In this document: positions 21,723 to 34,980 of the stretch, in pieces
How positions within the stretch are numbered: position 1 is the stretch's first letter
How the letters are laid out: every line of letters begins with the position of its first letter
NCBI GenBank assembly: GCA_963457665.1
Contig: OY735218.1
Span: 51,481,181 to 51,545,180, forward strand
Length of the DNA: 64,000 bases
Reading direction: 5' to 3'
Origin: Thysanoteuthis rhombus
Lineage: Eukaryota > Mollusca > Cephalopoda > Oegopsida > Thysanoteuthidae
The notes under the pieces: generated by a model
The model's database searches: none
What the model was told of the DNA's origin: nothing
What the model saw: only the letters and a program-made list of their open reading frames with translations
Program-made: the position numbers and the translations under genes

Positions 21723-24674
21723 GCATTGATTGAATAAAGAAAGCAAAGAAAGCCCAAAAAGGGCTTCAGGATGGATTAAGAGTCCCTGAAATGGCTTTGT
21801 CAGGGACCCTAAATCCACCTTGGAGCTCTTTTGGGGGGCCTGAAGTCTGTGCCTCCAATAATTAATATGGTCATTGCATAGATATAATTCTGCCTCTTTT
21901 CATATTCTAAAGGCCCATATTATCAAGGGCACTCCATTTTCAAGGGTTCTCCATTATAGGTTTCAACTGAGTGCTAGGTCTATTCTTACTACTATAGTAG
22001 TAGTACTATACTGCACACTAAACTTTTATGAAAAGGTCTTTATGGGGTGTTCAAGATAAATGATTTTTAGCCAATTATAAGCTTTTAATTGGCTTTATAA
22101 TCATAATACATTAATTGATGTTACTGCGCTATCCACATGATACAAATAGGATTCATAAATACAAAGGTATCTGAAACTGAGGTCATGGCCGCTACACAAG
22201 GATGAAAATGGAGAAACATTTATATTACTGAAATGTAAGATATATTTAGTGATATATCAATATATTATAGCAAATGAACAAAGTCCAATTACTTTACAAG
22301 TAAAAAATGTATGTGTTTTAATATTCATAAGCACTTTTCTAACTTGGGGTCCTTTATAAAATATGCTACAGGCCCCACACTGGCTTAATCCAGACCTGCC
22401 TTCTCTGCTTCCATTCATTTCTCAGTTCTCAATGCATTTTCATCTTACGATCCTCTTAACACATTGGGTTTGACCGGCATTAACCCTTTGAGGTTTAGCC
22501 CTCGCATAGTTTCTTAATGTAATGACCTCTATTGACCCGTTAAGTGTTCCCAAAGCACATGTCCAGGGCCTAAAGAGAGTAGAAAATCGCTTGATTCTAT
22601 TCCTAAAGTGATTGCAGAACTAGAAAAATTGGCAGTTACGGCATAACTACTTGCATATTCCATTGATGACAAATGGTAAAATCAACCCAAGAAGTCTGGC
22701 TTCTATATAGCAATCAACAACCCGCATAAAATATTTATGATATTCATGAAGGTGGTGATTAGCGAGGGATTTTTATTTTCTTTTACAACTGCCGCCAGAA
22801 GATGATGTCAGGAAAATATGTCAAGTGTTAATCTGAGAAGACCCTGTTTGGCCAGGATGTGAAAAAAGTAGTCAATCAGTGCAATAGGAATTTTCTGTAT
22901 CTGGTATATTTGATTGGCAATATCTCAACATGGGCCAGCAAGGCAGGGTAAGGCCTATTCCTCCCGACCCTATGTCTCTTTACTTGGGGAAGAGAGGCCT
23001 ATGTCCTTTTGACGAGCCTGGCAAGCCTGAAGTGGATTATGGTAAATTGCTTGAGAAAATGTGGGGAGTGGAAGTGGATGAATGAAAGTAAAGTAACCAT
23101 TGCCACCACCTCCACATGAAACCTGTAGGATTATTGGAATATTTGAAAAATATATCTTAACATAGGAAGATTTCATACATGATTAAAAACTAAACAGACC
23201 TTGAGCAGCTAACAATCCACTATTTACTTCAAATATTTGTAAAATATTTAACAAATCAAATCAAATCTTTTTGTTTGTAATCACAGACAAAAAGAGATTT
23301 TTAAAATTCTTTTTTCAATAATCTGAGGCAAAATCTTTGCGAAAATCCATGTTAAAAAAGCTTTAATCCTGTCTGATTTAAAACTGTACAACGAAATATT
23401 AACAAAGACTAATTTATTTGTTTTAGATTAGAATGAAAATATGAGAATTTTTGGAATACTGAAAATGCTCATATCAGACTCTGTGACCATGTCATCCAAT
23501 TCCAATATCTAACAATAGGAGATGATTTAGAATATAAATGTTGATGAGAAATTCCAAAGTTTGAATCAGATTAACCTATTGGGGTTGAAAGATGTTAACT
23601 GGCCATAGCATCAGATGAGAAGAGTTGTTCAGACATATATGAGAAGACCCATGACCTGATAAAAACTGGTCAGGAAAGATGCATGTCATGTCATGAATAT
23701 GAATTTTATATGAGACTAGCGAAAAGCTTTCATTATATTCTGTGTACATTTCATTCTTTAATTCATATCTTTCCTACAAGAAATCACAAATGTTAACTTT
23801 TCTCTGACATTCAAAGACAGCTCCTCCCCTGTGGCTAATTACAGATACAATTAAGAATGAAGAAAAAGACATCACACTGCATTGTTCTGACTGGATATTG
23901 AATAACAGGCTTTTTTCTCCTTTCACACAAAATTGTGGACATATCCAGTAAAAACAACTATCAAGTGAGGAAACTGGACTGAAGAATAATATCAAACTAC
24001 TTATTATTCAGAACATGGGGTTTTAAGAATTCCATCTTTGAACCAGGCAGCACACTTGATTTGCCCAAAATTTAAGATTATTTTGCCCGAATTCGGAGGG
24101 GGTACCCACTCTCTGGCTCATTCACTCAAGATTCAGACTAAGAAAAAAATTGTTTGAAATTCATTTCAAACACCGAAACTCAGAAATTCATTGAGATGAA
24201 TAGCATGATAAGAATATAAGCTGACTCCCAAAGTGAAGAGATTTCTTTGTAAAAGATGTCTACCTCATTGATATAACCCACTGATACATTTATATATAAA
24301 ATCACCTGTGCGACACAAGATTGAAAGTGTATATGTTACATTCATTACTTGGAATAAGGTGGTTCAATCAGAGCTTCCTGTTTGCTATGAGTGTCCTTTC
24401 TGTCAGCTTCAGAAATTAAAATCCGTGTCCTTAGGAATAGCACACCTGGAAAAGGCTGTTGAATGAAATTGCCAAAAACAGAAAAAGATTCAGAATTGAC
24501 CATGTAAATTGCATTCAAATATAATTTTTTGGTCAAATTTTATTATTAATGTGATTTAAACTTCATGAAGAGAAAAAATAGTATGCATTGACCACATTGT
24601 ATTATTTTTTTACTGTTATAAGAATTTGCATTTTATTCAGCAAGGTTCTATCCTTTTTTTTTATCTGTATGTGC
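21723..24674. other. long AT-rich stretch
   Basis: No gene recognised over about 3 kb. Around 22479-22500, CATTAACCCTTTGAGG resembles a piggyBac-type terminus, but I found no partner end. A GC-richer patch at 22925-23120 also has no assignable family. Confidence 0.45.
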
Positions 24675-24965
24675 TTGTTTATGTTTCCAGTGTTTGACCA
24701 CTCGTCATCATAACATTTTGTCTACAGACTTGGAAATTAACATTGGAGCTCAACTTTCTTTGAATAAAAAGTTTTTTGACCTCTTTGAGCCTTATTTTGA
24801 CAGGTTCATTAATAAAAACTAACACCAGAAAATAGATATTTCTAGGTGTTTCTTATACTCTACTTTAGATGTTTTCCAATAGCAAAGACAAATGATGTCA
24901 TAAATAGAATTAATTCTGACCATATTTATTCTGCAATGGAATTTTTCACATGACTTCATTCAATT
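24675..24965 (-). repeat. family B dispersed repeat (reverse)
   Basis: Reverse complement of the family B order: GACTTGGAAATTAACATTGG, GAGCCTTATTTTGACAGG, TTCTAGGTGTTTCTTATAC, AATTCTGACCATATTTATTC. It matches the copy at 39620-39935 over most of its length. Confidence 0.65.
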
Positions 24966-25098
24966 GAATGTTATGAGTTCAATCTTGAATTATATCATTT
25001 GAGGCTAGAATTTTAGTATGAATAATGTGTTCCAAAATTTGTTTGAATTATTGAAGCAATTCTTTTTCTCTTCTTTTTGGCTGATTCATTTCTTTTGC

Positions 25099-25400
25099 CA
25101 GGAGACCCCAACCTCAAAAGGAACTTTCATGATTACTGGCAGTATTGTAGGCGCTACTCACTTTTCAAGTCAAATTTATATTTAAACAGTAATAAAGATC
25201 AAAGTAATAGAAGTGTGATAGTCTTATGACTTCCTTCAAAGCGTATCTGGCACTCTTAAATGATAAAACACATGATATATTTTCACTCCTAATTCAGTGA
25301 ATTGAATAAAAATATTATTAGTAACCAGTCTGTGACGGTTACACACAAAAAAAGCTGGTGGGAGTTGTTGCATCTGTGGGAACATGGTTGGGGATTACTG
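25099..25400. mobile_element. hAT-type MITE relic
   Basis: The left end CAGGAGACCCCAACCTC (25099) and the reverse complement of the right end, CAGTAATCCCCAACCATG (ending 25400), match each other and the classic hAT terminus CAGTGGTCCCCAACC. The 302-bp interior shows no transposase. The flanking 8-mers (TCTTTTGC and CCCTAAGG) do not match, so the target duplication has decayed. Confidence 0.6.
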
Positions 25401-27174
25401 CCCTAAGGAATGAGTTTTTGAAGAGTTTTTTAAGGCCATTGAACTTCTTCCTATGGTTTGTGTTATTCAGAGGATGTTTCTACCAATTCATCCCTTGACC
25501 TTTTTCAGGTTTGCATGATATTTTGAACAATTTGTTTTCCAGCATTTTCAATGTTAGCAAGATATTTTGGACGACCATTTCTTTGGGCTTCATTGCTAGA
25601 AGAGTTGAAGGGAAATGATTTACCAGGAGTTGAATTGTCCGAAAAATCTCTCTTAATGTTGATGACCCTTTGTAAAATTATAGACAGTATCATATCAAAT
25701 TGAAATTTTATTTTCCCAAGAAATTCTGTTGTAAACTCCAGGAAAATATCTGTTGACACTACTAAACATTGTTTTTCTGTTTTTCTCATTGTGTTTTTCT
25801 ATCTCCAGTTTTGACTTTGCAGCTTCCTCTTCTGGGAAAAATAAATATTTGTTGAGATGAGACAAGACACTGAAAAGGTCAAATCATCTCAATATTATTG
25901 TTTCTCTTGTACAAGACACTTCTACCAACACGGTTTTTGTTATTCATTGATTTTTCTGTTTTGTCTCCAAAACAGTATTTAAAGAAATTTGCTATATTTT
26001 CTTGTCACCTTAATCCTACCTAGCTTCAAGCTAAGCTAATTTTTTTCATTGTATTTTCTGTTTTCTTATTACTAGCATTTTGTTGAAAACCAATGATCTA
26101 TGAAGAATGATTGAAAGATAAGGTCTCCAATCCTATAAAACAATTTTAAGACAAGATAAAATAATGAAACTTGTATCAAAATGGAGTAAGTTTATTGTTC
26201 AACATAGACACCATTTAGCATTAAATATAACTTAAATGTCCAATCTAGTTTTTCATTTCATCCATCAAGAATCTGCATTGCAGTTTAGAAAAGAGGATTC
26301 AAAATAAATTTTTTCCCTATATTTGTATTTAAAATGTTGACTATGTTCAAAAAATTAAATTGTAACTTGAAAGAAAAATAAATTTTTTCTTCACTTTGAT
26401 ACCAGTTTTATCATTCTGTCTGGTCTAAAAACATTTTTACAGGATTGGAGACCTGATTAATCAATCAGCCCTTGTACTAGACATTTTATTTTGTTTATGG
26501 TTCTCTTGGAATTACATCGTGAAAAGTGATTAGACCGGGGCTTTAGTTTTAGATTGTAAGGAATATTGTAGAAATTTATGCTTAGGTTTTTAGCATCAAA
26601 GCTTTTTCATTTTTTCATAATGACTTATTAAGAGTTTATCACTTGGTCACCACCATCTTGAAGTACTTAGTACTTCCAGAAATATTCTATGGCAAATTTA
26701 TACATTGATTACTAATTTAGAGAATGTATTATTATTAAGACTTTAACAAAACATTGTGAGTATAGATAAACTCTTATTTTAAATCAATTTGAATGGGGCA
26801 AAAAAAGTTTATTTGTTCATGTTACAATGAGTGGAAAGTCTTGTCTATTTTAGTTTGTTTATCAAAGCTCACAGCAAAGATCTATTTTACACACTCATTT
26901 TCAATATTTGTCACTATGTGGAAAGTGAAAGCTAAGGCCCAAAGTCTACCTCGCACACTCAGGGCTAGGCAGAGCTGGTAATAGACCCAGGCCAATTTGG
27001 AAACAAACGTCTAATTTCAAACTGCTTATCGAGTGTTTTCGTAATCAGTGCTAAATACATATGACTTATGTATGAGTTTACAAGTACATAGAGTGTAATA
27101 CATCTACTTAAAAGTATCGGAATAAATAGGCATTTTTGTTTTAAATAGTGCTGCTAGGTGGCAAAAACCTAAGT
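25401..27174. other. AT-rich stretch with an unassigned 94-codon frame
   Basis: A minus frame at 25505-25789 encodes a 94-residue peptide of mixed composition ending SNEAQRNGRPKYLANIENAG and a short tail. It is less low-complexity than other frames but matches no family I can name. No splice-site, promoter or polyadenylation context on the minus strand supports it. The rest is featureless. Confidence 0.35.
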
Positions 27175-27830
27175 AACCTCAGTAAAACAAAGGTCGTGTA
27201 CAACACTCATGTCAAGGACAAAGACACAATGATCAAAATCAGAAATGCAGAACCAAAGTACAACTACAGATAATGAATATATATGAAATTCCAAAAGAGG
27301 AAATCAAGTGGAGAATCACTCTAGGATGGCAAGCCCAACCTTCAAGAACAAGAAAATCTCATTAGTTGCAATAAGAATGGTCTGCAACCAATGCATCCTC
27401 CCGATAGTTAACTACAGAGTTGTAATATGGAACCTTACCAAAAGTTTTACCTGCAAACTGAAAACAATGCAATGTACACAGGAAAGAATCTTGTTCAATA
27501 TCACATGGAGATATTGCAAGACCGTACAGTATATCAGAGAAAAAACAGGAGTTAGAGATATCATAAAATCTATCTGAAACCTAAAATGGCAATAGGCTGA
27601 TCATGTTGCAAGAATGGCAGACATCACAACTCACGATACGGATCCAAAAGATCATATATGAAACTGTGGCTGGTAAAAAAAAAAGATAACAGGATGAACT
27701 AGACAAGTTCAAAAAGTGTTAAGTCTGCGATGCCATGATTGAGAGGTCTGGTCACTCTTTGGGAATGTTCATATCTATGTCAAACAGTGGATGCTGAAAA
27801 GTTGATGATGATGTGAGTTTGATGACTTCA
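27175..27830 (+). pseudogene. RTE-type LINE, 5'-truncated 3' portion
   Basis: On the plus strand it encodes the RTE C-terminal region: YNTHVKDKD (about 27210), a FKNKKISLV block, then VCNQCILPIVNYRVVIWNLT (about 27380-27440), QERILFNITWRYCKTVQYIR (about 27480-27540), EKTGVRDIIKSI, a HVARMAD block (about 27605) and DELDKFKKC. It ends near GTTGATGATGATGTGAG, the (TGA)n terminus. The open frame 27308-27577 covers the best-preserved part. There is no RT catalytic core. The HVARMAD-type motif is the usual marker of this family's C-terminal domain. Confidence 0.85.
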
Positions 27831-28789
27831 CATCACCACCACCCCTTGCTTTTTGTCTTGAATAGGTCACTTCAAAATTCTAAGCCGGTGCCACCAGGCC
27901 CTCCCTTGAGCCTGGATCTGCACACTCTTTGAGTTACAATAGACAAACTTTTGATGATTAGTACATAAGAATTTCATTTAGGAATTATTCTTTGGATAAA
28001 TAGATGGAAATCAGATCATTATTATTAACGTGAACATGAACTCAGACCCGCAATATTGTTATTTTTTTAATTTTCAAAAACCAACTTGCTAACACTATGC
28101 AAGTAGGTTTCATTAACACACAGACCATTGCATGGGGATAAGTTATCTGGTTTAGGAGTTATACAGTCATATACAGAGATATACAATTTGGCAAATCATA
28201 ATAGGATTGAGATGTTTATCATCTTGAAAATTAAGCAACATTCTGATACAAATGTGATAATAATTTTACTTAAAATTTCATGTTTTCATTCAGTCTTGCT
28301 TCAGGTGGTAGATTTATCATATAAATTTATTTTTATATAATTTGTATAATTCTTGAGGATTTTAAAATTATTTTTTTATAGTCTTTAGTTAATGAGATTA
28401 CGCCTGACAGACATTAAATTTGTATAATTCTTTTGTTTATGTCGTGTATTAGTTCATTTACAGAATTGTACAAGACCTCTCGAAATCTTTTTACTAACAC
28501 CTTTTCAAAATGTTGCCCTTGGGCGATTCCACTTTCGTCACATTTTCCCCTGAGACATGACAAGAACTGCTCTGCCATTCGAAAAACACTTTCTTTTATT
28601 TTTAACTTCTATTCTTTGATCTTAGCTATTACCATTGCAAATTTACCACAGGCTAATATTTGTCAAATACTCACTCACGCATATACACACACTTCTTAAT
28701 TAATGTATTACTATCAATTAAAGATCAAGCAGAGGATTTTCATTTATTAGAACTCTAACTAAAAGATTTATTTAGTTCAGGCAACATCA
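27831..28789. other. AT-rich spacer
   Basis: No recognisable gene. The frames at 28128-28340 and 28433-28699 (+) have no identifiable domain. Confidence 0.4.
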
Positions 28790-29114
28790 CTCTAAGACAG
28801 TGGTTTCAAAAGGAGTCCAACAAATAATACAATAGAGTCTGAAACTGTATTCCATCCGAACCTGCCATTCCGAATCTTGTGGAAGAACAACAACATCATA
28901 CAACAAAGCTATCAGAGATCTGTCACATATATTCTAATTCAAATAAATGTAATTCATTAAAAGAAAATATGATTTGAAAGATCAAAGTTTTGTTGTATTG
29001 TAGTTCATTGATTAGTTTAAAACCTAGATGCTGAAGTAAAGATTTGCAAGAATATCTTTTTTGGGGGTGAAAGGGTCCTTGAGTTTTTGAAGTTTTGGAA
29101 CCACTGCTCTATGA
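28790..29114. mobile_element. hAT-type MITE with 8-bp target duplication
   Basis: The element runs 28798-29106 (309 bp). The left terminus is CAGTGGTTTCAAAAGGAG; the right terminus reads GTTTTGGAACCACTG, whose reverse complement is CAGTGGTTCCAAAAC. The flanks CTCTAAGA (28790-28797) and CTCTATGA (29107-29114) are an 8-bp duplication with one mismatch, the hAT hallmark. The interior has no transposase, so it moved in trans if at all. Confidence 0.88.
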
Positions 29115-29599
29115 CAACTGCAAAGCCAGCTTAATACTTTTCTTAGTCATTACGTTACACTTTGCAATGAAATTTTTATTACTGGGTAGTAAGAGTTGTT
29201 TTTTAATTACTTACATGTAAAAAGTATAGAAAATGGCTATCATTACCGCAAAACTTAGCTTTTCTGATTAGGAAAGTGGAATTTTGAAATTTATTCAATC
29301 CCAATTGTACAATGGGCGAATCTGCATTGTTGGGTTTTCTACCATACACAGCAAAGACAGCAAATTGTAGCACAATTTTTTTGTTAGCTCAATATTGAAT
29401 AGAGAATAAAGCAATTTCCAGATTAATCAGGACACCAGTTAGCGCATCAAGGAGTTACATACAAATTGACTAAAAAATGTTTGTTCAGGAGAGATAACTT
29501 TCCGTATATTAATTGCTGATCACAGCTTATTATGAATAGATAGGGATATAAGCTAGGGATTATAATGATAAATCTATAAATAGGTAGTGATGAGATTAA
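29115..29599. other. AT-rich spacer
   Basis: No gene or recognised element. Confidence 0.4.
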
Positions 29600-29915
29600 G
29601 CTTGAAGGTAATGAAGTTCAGTGTAATACTGATGCTAATTTCCTAATCTATTCTAAATGGTATGGTCAGGAGCTGTGGAACACACAAACAAATAAACCTG
29701 TTAGAATAAGGCCCCAAGTATTAAAAAGAACATTTTCAAAAGGGGTGTGGTGGATGCTGATGTTAATTTATCAAATCTGTAGACAAAACAGTGTGGCCAG
29801 GAGTGCTGGATCAAACAAACAAGCAAGCAAACAAACATATGAATAAATATGTACATATAAAAAAAGATAGAACCCTTCACCATCCTTGATGGCAATAGTA
29901 ATTCAATTAAAGAGA
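29600..29915 (+). repeat. family B repeat with duplicated tail
   Basis: The family B tail block (TACTGATGCTAATTTCC, then TGGTATGGTCAGGAGC) occurs at about 29620-29690 and a second version (GATGCTGATGTTAATTTATC, GTGTGGCCAGGAGTGCTGG) at about 29754-29812. Between them lies the middle block AATAAGGCCCCAAGTATT. The second ends in ACCCTTCACCATCCTTGATGG. So two partial copies sit in tandem. Confidence 0.6.
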
Positions 29916-31849
29916 AAATAATGCTTAGGTTCTGTTAAGCCTAAAAGGGTCACACTAAATCATCAGTCCTTTTTTGTCAAGTACAGAGTAAACTAAAAAT
30001 AGTAGTTAGCACTCTTTTTAGCTAAAAGTGTTGCTGTTTAGAGTTGAGGTTTTAGTGTTACGATACCAACTACTCTTTAAAAAAAAAGACATACGGACAC
30101 AAGCAATGAGATGAGAGATTTGTTTTTAAAATGATCTCTTTTCTAATTTATGATGATGAAAATGGAAATTATAAACAGGGTCGTAATTTAAATAAAGAAC
30201 AATACACTGTTCTATTGGAAGTTATTAAGTGGAGAGCAGATCAGTTTGATTTTGTTTAATGTTCTTTACTCATAATCAGAAGGATAGCCATTTAGTTTAG
30301 ATCATAAAACCAACATAATGGATTATTATTAGTTTTATATATTTGACCGTTGAGAACCAAACAACAACAGATGAACAAACAAGGATGATACTTTGATGCT
30401 TTAATTTGCTTTTGTCACAATGACTTAATGACCAATTTTTACCAAGCCAACTAATGACTTATTGATAGCTCTTTATTCATCTAATTGCAGATATACAAGT
30501 CATGGCTATTAATTGTAAAAGATTTGAGTCCTTGGGCTAACAACTTTGCTGAAGAGATAAATAAAGGGGAATTTAATAGAGACATTAAAATAATTAATGG
30601 AATTCGCAAATAGGATACATCATTCTTCAATATGTCTCTTCAAACTAGAAATCTATGGTTAAAATTTATTTTATAAACTAAATCTACAAGACGATTTATT
30701 TTTCTTCTGATTGAATAATATATTTTTGAGATGTTGCCAAATCATGTTAAAGATAGCAATAAAGCATATAGTTTTAGAATCATTTAGATAAGTTTTGAAA
30801 TTATTGAAAGAACATGAGCTTACAAAGACATTTTTTGAATCTGTCAGGAGATTTTCGAGGGGATGAGTAAATGAGATGCTGTTTGAATTTTTGTACATTG
30901 AATATATTTTATGAATTTTGTAATTTTTTTGAAGTTGATCTGTAAATATTGTGTGTAATTGGAGATGCATAAACAGACATAAATAAATAAATGAAAATAG
31001 ATTATTAGAGTGGGCTTATGAGAGTCAAATCATGGTGGGCACGAGCAAGCTACATGGTATTCAGTGACCAATGGACAAGCATAGATAACTATTGAGAGTT
31101 TCAATCTACTCATGTCTTCACTCTGCAGTTAAGCACTGTTTGAAGTAGACTTGTTTTTCTGACATGTTACAAGAATGGTCGGATGAAAACTCAAATGTTC
31201 ATTTGAAATTTCTGGTGATATTGAACAAAATGGTTACCAAATCTTTTTGTACGCTAACAGAAGTTTATGGAGAGAAATACGTGTGCACACGAGTTGGAGT
31301 GGCTCAAGATATTTTGTGGAGGTCAACCAGTAAGAGAGTTTAGAAAATCGATCAAATCGTTTGAAAGGATCAATGACTAAGTATCAGAATGATTGCAGAA
31401 ACGATCATCATTGATGAAGAGACGGTTCTTTCCACTAATCCAGGATGCCCAAGGAATATTCTGCAATATCACCAGCTTTGTTGATTTTCTGTCAGTGTGA
31501 GAATACCAGATCCGTGCAGATCATATCTTGGATCCTCTTAATATATTTCCTCTTTTCTTATGCAGAAATCCCAAGTTTGGTCAGGAATGCGGAAGTCGAG
31601 GTTGATAAAATCTCAAAACCCAACTCTGATAGGAAATAGATTTATCATCTATGTCCCCTGAATTCTTCTTGTAAATTTTCATATTTTATCGGCTTCTATT
31701 CATGTGTCAAGTCAACATTTGCTTCCAAAGAAACTGTTGACTCAACGATGTCAACCTCTCCTGAGTTAACCAACCAGTTCAAAAATATAACTGATAAAAA
31801 AAGGAAACGAAAGCTGGGGTTGATCAAGGGTTTTGAATGAGGGGTGGGG
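29916..31849. other. AT-rich stretch
   Basis: No recognisable gene over about 1.9 kb. The 99-codon minus frame at 30671-30970 is rich in Asn, Ser, Phe and Ile, with no domain I recognise. Confidence 0.4.
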
Positions 31850-32225
31850 CTAAATGGGGAAAATATTTTCTGCAAATAAATATGTAAAAAAATTTTAAAT
31901 ATTAAAATCAAGCAAGAGATATGTGATCAGACCTTTTCCATTTATGATTGAGTCATAGTTTATCAAAATGGAAAATGACAAAAGAGTAAAGTAAAAAAGA
32001 TCGACAAGAAAATTTACCACAGAACCAACGATTAAAATACGTATGAAGAATAAGATGGAAAACATCTTCCTTACATTGGATGAAACCAAAATGATAAATT
32101 TTGGTTTTAAGGTTAATTTATGATCATTTTGGATTATTTGTGTTTTTAAATAAAATTTCTTCATCTAGATATTTTTTTTTTAAATTGTGATTTGCCTGAG
32201 CTGGTGGGGATCCAGAGGTCTAGAT
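31850..32225 (+). repeat. family F dispersed repeat, copy 2
   Basis: It shares the family F blocks with 16588-16925 in the same order and orientation, including GAAAATTTACCACAGAACC, GAATAAGATGGAAAACATC and GATTTGCCTGAGC. Confidence 0.55.
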
Positions 32226-32813
32226 TCCCCTGTCTAAATTCATTCCTGGAAAAGCCTTTGATGAAAATATGAAAATCTTCTCAATCTAATAATACAAGTA
32301 GCAAACTGTCCATTCATTGAGACTTTGTTCTGTAATGAGGAGCAATTCTGGTCATTGCCTGTTTGCTTTACATTGCAGCTGCCTCTCATTATCATTGAAG
32401 CAGAAAGAAGTTTAGACAAAACAAACACGAATGTCCTGTAACGATTTACATTAGAGTTATAACATTTTTCTTTACCAATGTCTATTGCTTCTCTCCTTTG
32501 TTGGCATTTAAAAAAGTTATCCTTTGTTTACGTCAGCAACTAATCTTGATTGACTAAAGTAATTGATTGTCGTTTAATAACATAACATTACCAAAAAAAC
32601 TTATGAACTGCAAGAATTGGATCAGATATTGGCTGCAGTTTGTTTCATTATTTTGAAGGTTGTACAGGCCAGTTTCTAGGTTGCTTTTATCACGTATGAA
32701 TTTTGAATCGTTTATGAAAATTTACTTAGTAACCCTGGTTTCTCCTCCTTGTCAAGCCAACAGAACAAACGATTTCATTCAAGTCAGCCTGCCTGGAACA
32801 GAGACTCTAAGCA
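32226..32813. other. AT-rich spacer
   Basis: No recognised feature before the TA/CA microsatellite. Confidence 0.4.
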
Positions 32814-32826
32814 GATATATATATAT

Positions 32827-32866
<40 letters not shown>

Positions 32867-32933
32867 GCAAACACACACACACACACACACACAAATAAAC
32901 ACACACACATAAATTTATACATACATGAATATA

Positions 32934-32973
<40 letters not shown>

Positions 32974-33028
32974 CACACACATATATATATGTATATATAT
33001 GTATATACACGCACATATGCACGCATAA
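32814..33028. repeat. compound (TA)n/(CA)n microsatellite
   Basis: Alternating (TA)n and (CA)n blocks run over about 215 bp: TA to about 32867, CA at about 32870-32910, then TA, CA, TA and a GCACATATGCACGCAT end. The three overlapping open frames here (plus and minus, Tyr-Ile and Thr-His runs) are repeat translations. Confidence 0.95.
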
Positions 33029-34716
33029 TAATATGGGTTGATCTTTGATGAGTGAAGAGCTGACTGTGAGCAGCCACTAGCCAGGTAGTGAAGGCACTAT
33101 GGAAGGTGATTTAGGTCCAGCTAGTTTCTGTTATAATTTACTGAAAGTAGGTGACCACATTTTAATCTTGCTGGATGAACTCTGTCTTGTCTGTTCGAAG
33201 TAATTTCTAAAGAGTGGACATTGGGTTAAAGAGTCCCTTGGGACTAATTTTGTGGCTGCCCCACTGATCCGTCAGTGGAGAACAGGGCCACAAGTTTGGG
33301 TGTTCAATCCTCCCCACCCCCACTCAACTGTGAGCAAGTCACATTTGCAGCGGAACTTCTCCAGAATTTTCTTCCATTAGAAATGTGCTGACAGACTGAT
33401 CATCTCTGCATCTTTCAATACCATAGCCAATGATGATTTTCCGAGGCCAGCAATGCCAAAAATTGTGTATCAGAATCAGACACAAAAATGGGGGTTTGTA
33501 CATGAGTAAAATTTAGCAATTTTGTTTACTTGTATCAACAAAGTAACTGCCATGTACAGTAGTCCTGCTCTGAAGCAGTTCCCCCCATAAGAGGCCTGTT
33601 GCAGATAAATACATGAACCAGGCAACAATACAGAGTGAATTTTTTAGCTATGCAAAGTAAGGATTGGAGAGTAAACCTGCATATAGAAAAATATTGAATA
33701 GCTTTTTTTACACATTTTTCTGAAAATAGAATAGTATGTCTTAGATATTACAGGAATGAGTTGGTCTGATCATCATAGAATTGCCTGTACCATACAAGTT
33801 GCTATGAATGGGTTGGTCGGATCAATATGAAATTTCTGTACAAGGGGTGGTGCAATTAGGATATTTATCAACATTTCTTTTCTATTTCTTCCATTTTCTG
33901 GATAAAAAACAAAAAGAAACTTCTGATTTGCCCCACTGAGTAAAAAATAGATCCCAATCTTCCACTGAGAATTGTACATGAAAAGTGATGTTGGCAAAGT
34001 TAATCATCCAGTTTTCAATACAACTTTACAAACTCAGTAAAGATTTGTTCTGCTTAACTTGTACGTTTATGTTATTGGTACATTATTGTTTTTTCTTATG
34101 CATGGGAGGAAGGAAATGTTTATTCAAATAACATATACAAGACAAATTCTCTTTGCATGATAACTTAAGCCTGTTTGTTTTTATAAAACATCATAAAATA
34201 GATAAGAAATTAGATGGCTAACCGGGGATTTTCAAGTTTTATAATCACAGATTATGAAGCAGAGTTTTTAGTTGTATATTTATGATGCAAATTATCATAA
34301 ATATTTACAAATGTCAGTCGTCATTTGCTGTTGAAAAACTAAATCCCTGATGTTATTGTTAATAAACTATCTTTCTGAGCCAAAACTTTGAATTTTTAAA
34401 AAGTTATTATCATGAATTTAGTTTGAAGCCTCTTTTCTTGGATGATGTCAATATTTGTTGCCTAAGATTAAGTTCAAAATGACATCAGCTGGATTTACCT
34501 GAGATAGACTAGAAGAGAAGCAGACATTTATTTCTGAGATAAACGCTAGCTAATTTGCATTCATATAAGATTTCTTCTTGTTAAATTGTTTTTATAAGCT
34601 TTTATTTGAAGGTGAGATAGTGTGGAGTTTGAATTAAGCCCAACCCATTTTTTCTTCCCAAGAAAGGATATTCTGATGAATGCTTTTTTGATTGATAAAC
34701 CATAGCTCATCACATT
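33029..34716. other. AT-rich spacer
   Basis: A perfect short palindrome, AGTCCCTTGGGACT (33232-33245), starts a GC-richer patch (33232-33360) that contains a B-box-like GGTGTTCAATCCTCC. It might be a decayed SINE, but the match is weak. Nothing else is recognised. Confidence 0.45.
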
Positions 34717-34958
34717 GCTGATGACTGCTACTGATACTATGCGAAATAGACTGTAGGAAGTGAAAGGAGAGAAAAGAAAGGTAGTTTAAATAGAGGTAGA
34801 AGAGAGAAAAGAAAATCAGGTATTTTTATAAAAAGGTTGAGGGAGAGGGAAGAAAAGGAGGTTAGATAATTTAATAAGAAGGTAAGAATGGAGAGAGAGG
34901 GAATAAAGGTTAAATAAAGAGGGGCTGATGACAGCTACTAATGCTATGTGTGACAGAC
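34717..34958. repeat. purine tract flanked by direct repeats
   Basis: GCTGATGACTGCTACTGATA (34717, running to about 34751) and GCTGATGACAGCTACTAATG (34924, running to 34958) are direct repeats of about 35 bp. They enclose about 170 bp of A/G-rich DNA (34755-34920) made of diverged GAGAGAAAAGAAAG-type units of roughly 60 bp. Confidence 0.65.
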
Positions 34959-34980
34959 ACAGCTCTTACAAGTATGATGA

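Noticed and set aside
22479..23600. Possible piggyBac MITE from TTAACCCTTTGAGG
   Set aside because: No convincing inverted partner end with TTAA was found; the motif alone is too short.
25505..25789. 94-codon minus frame considered as a gene fragment
   Set aside because: I cannot name a family, and the downstream and upstream sequence lacks any continuation in frame.
32660..33077. Overlapping plus and minus frames of 67-122 codons
   Set aside because: They translate the (TA)n/(CA)n microsatellite into Tyr-Ile and Thr-His repeats.
33232..33360. GC-richer patch with a B-box-like GGTGTTCAATCCTCC, considered as a SINE
   Set aside because: No matching A box at normal spacing and no shared body with the two supported SINEs.
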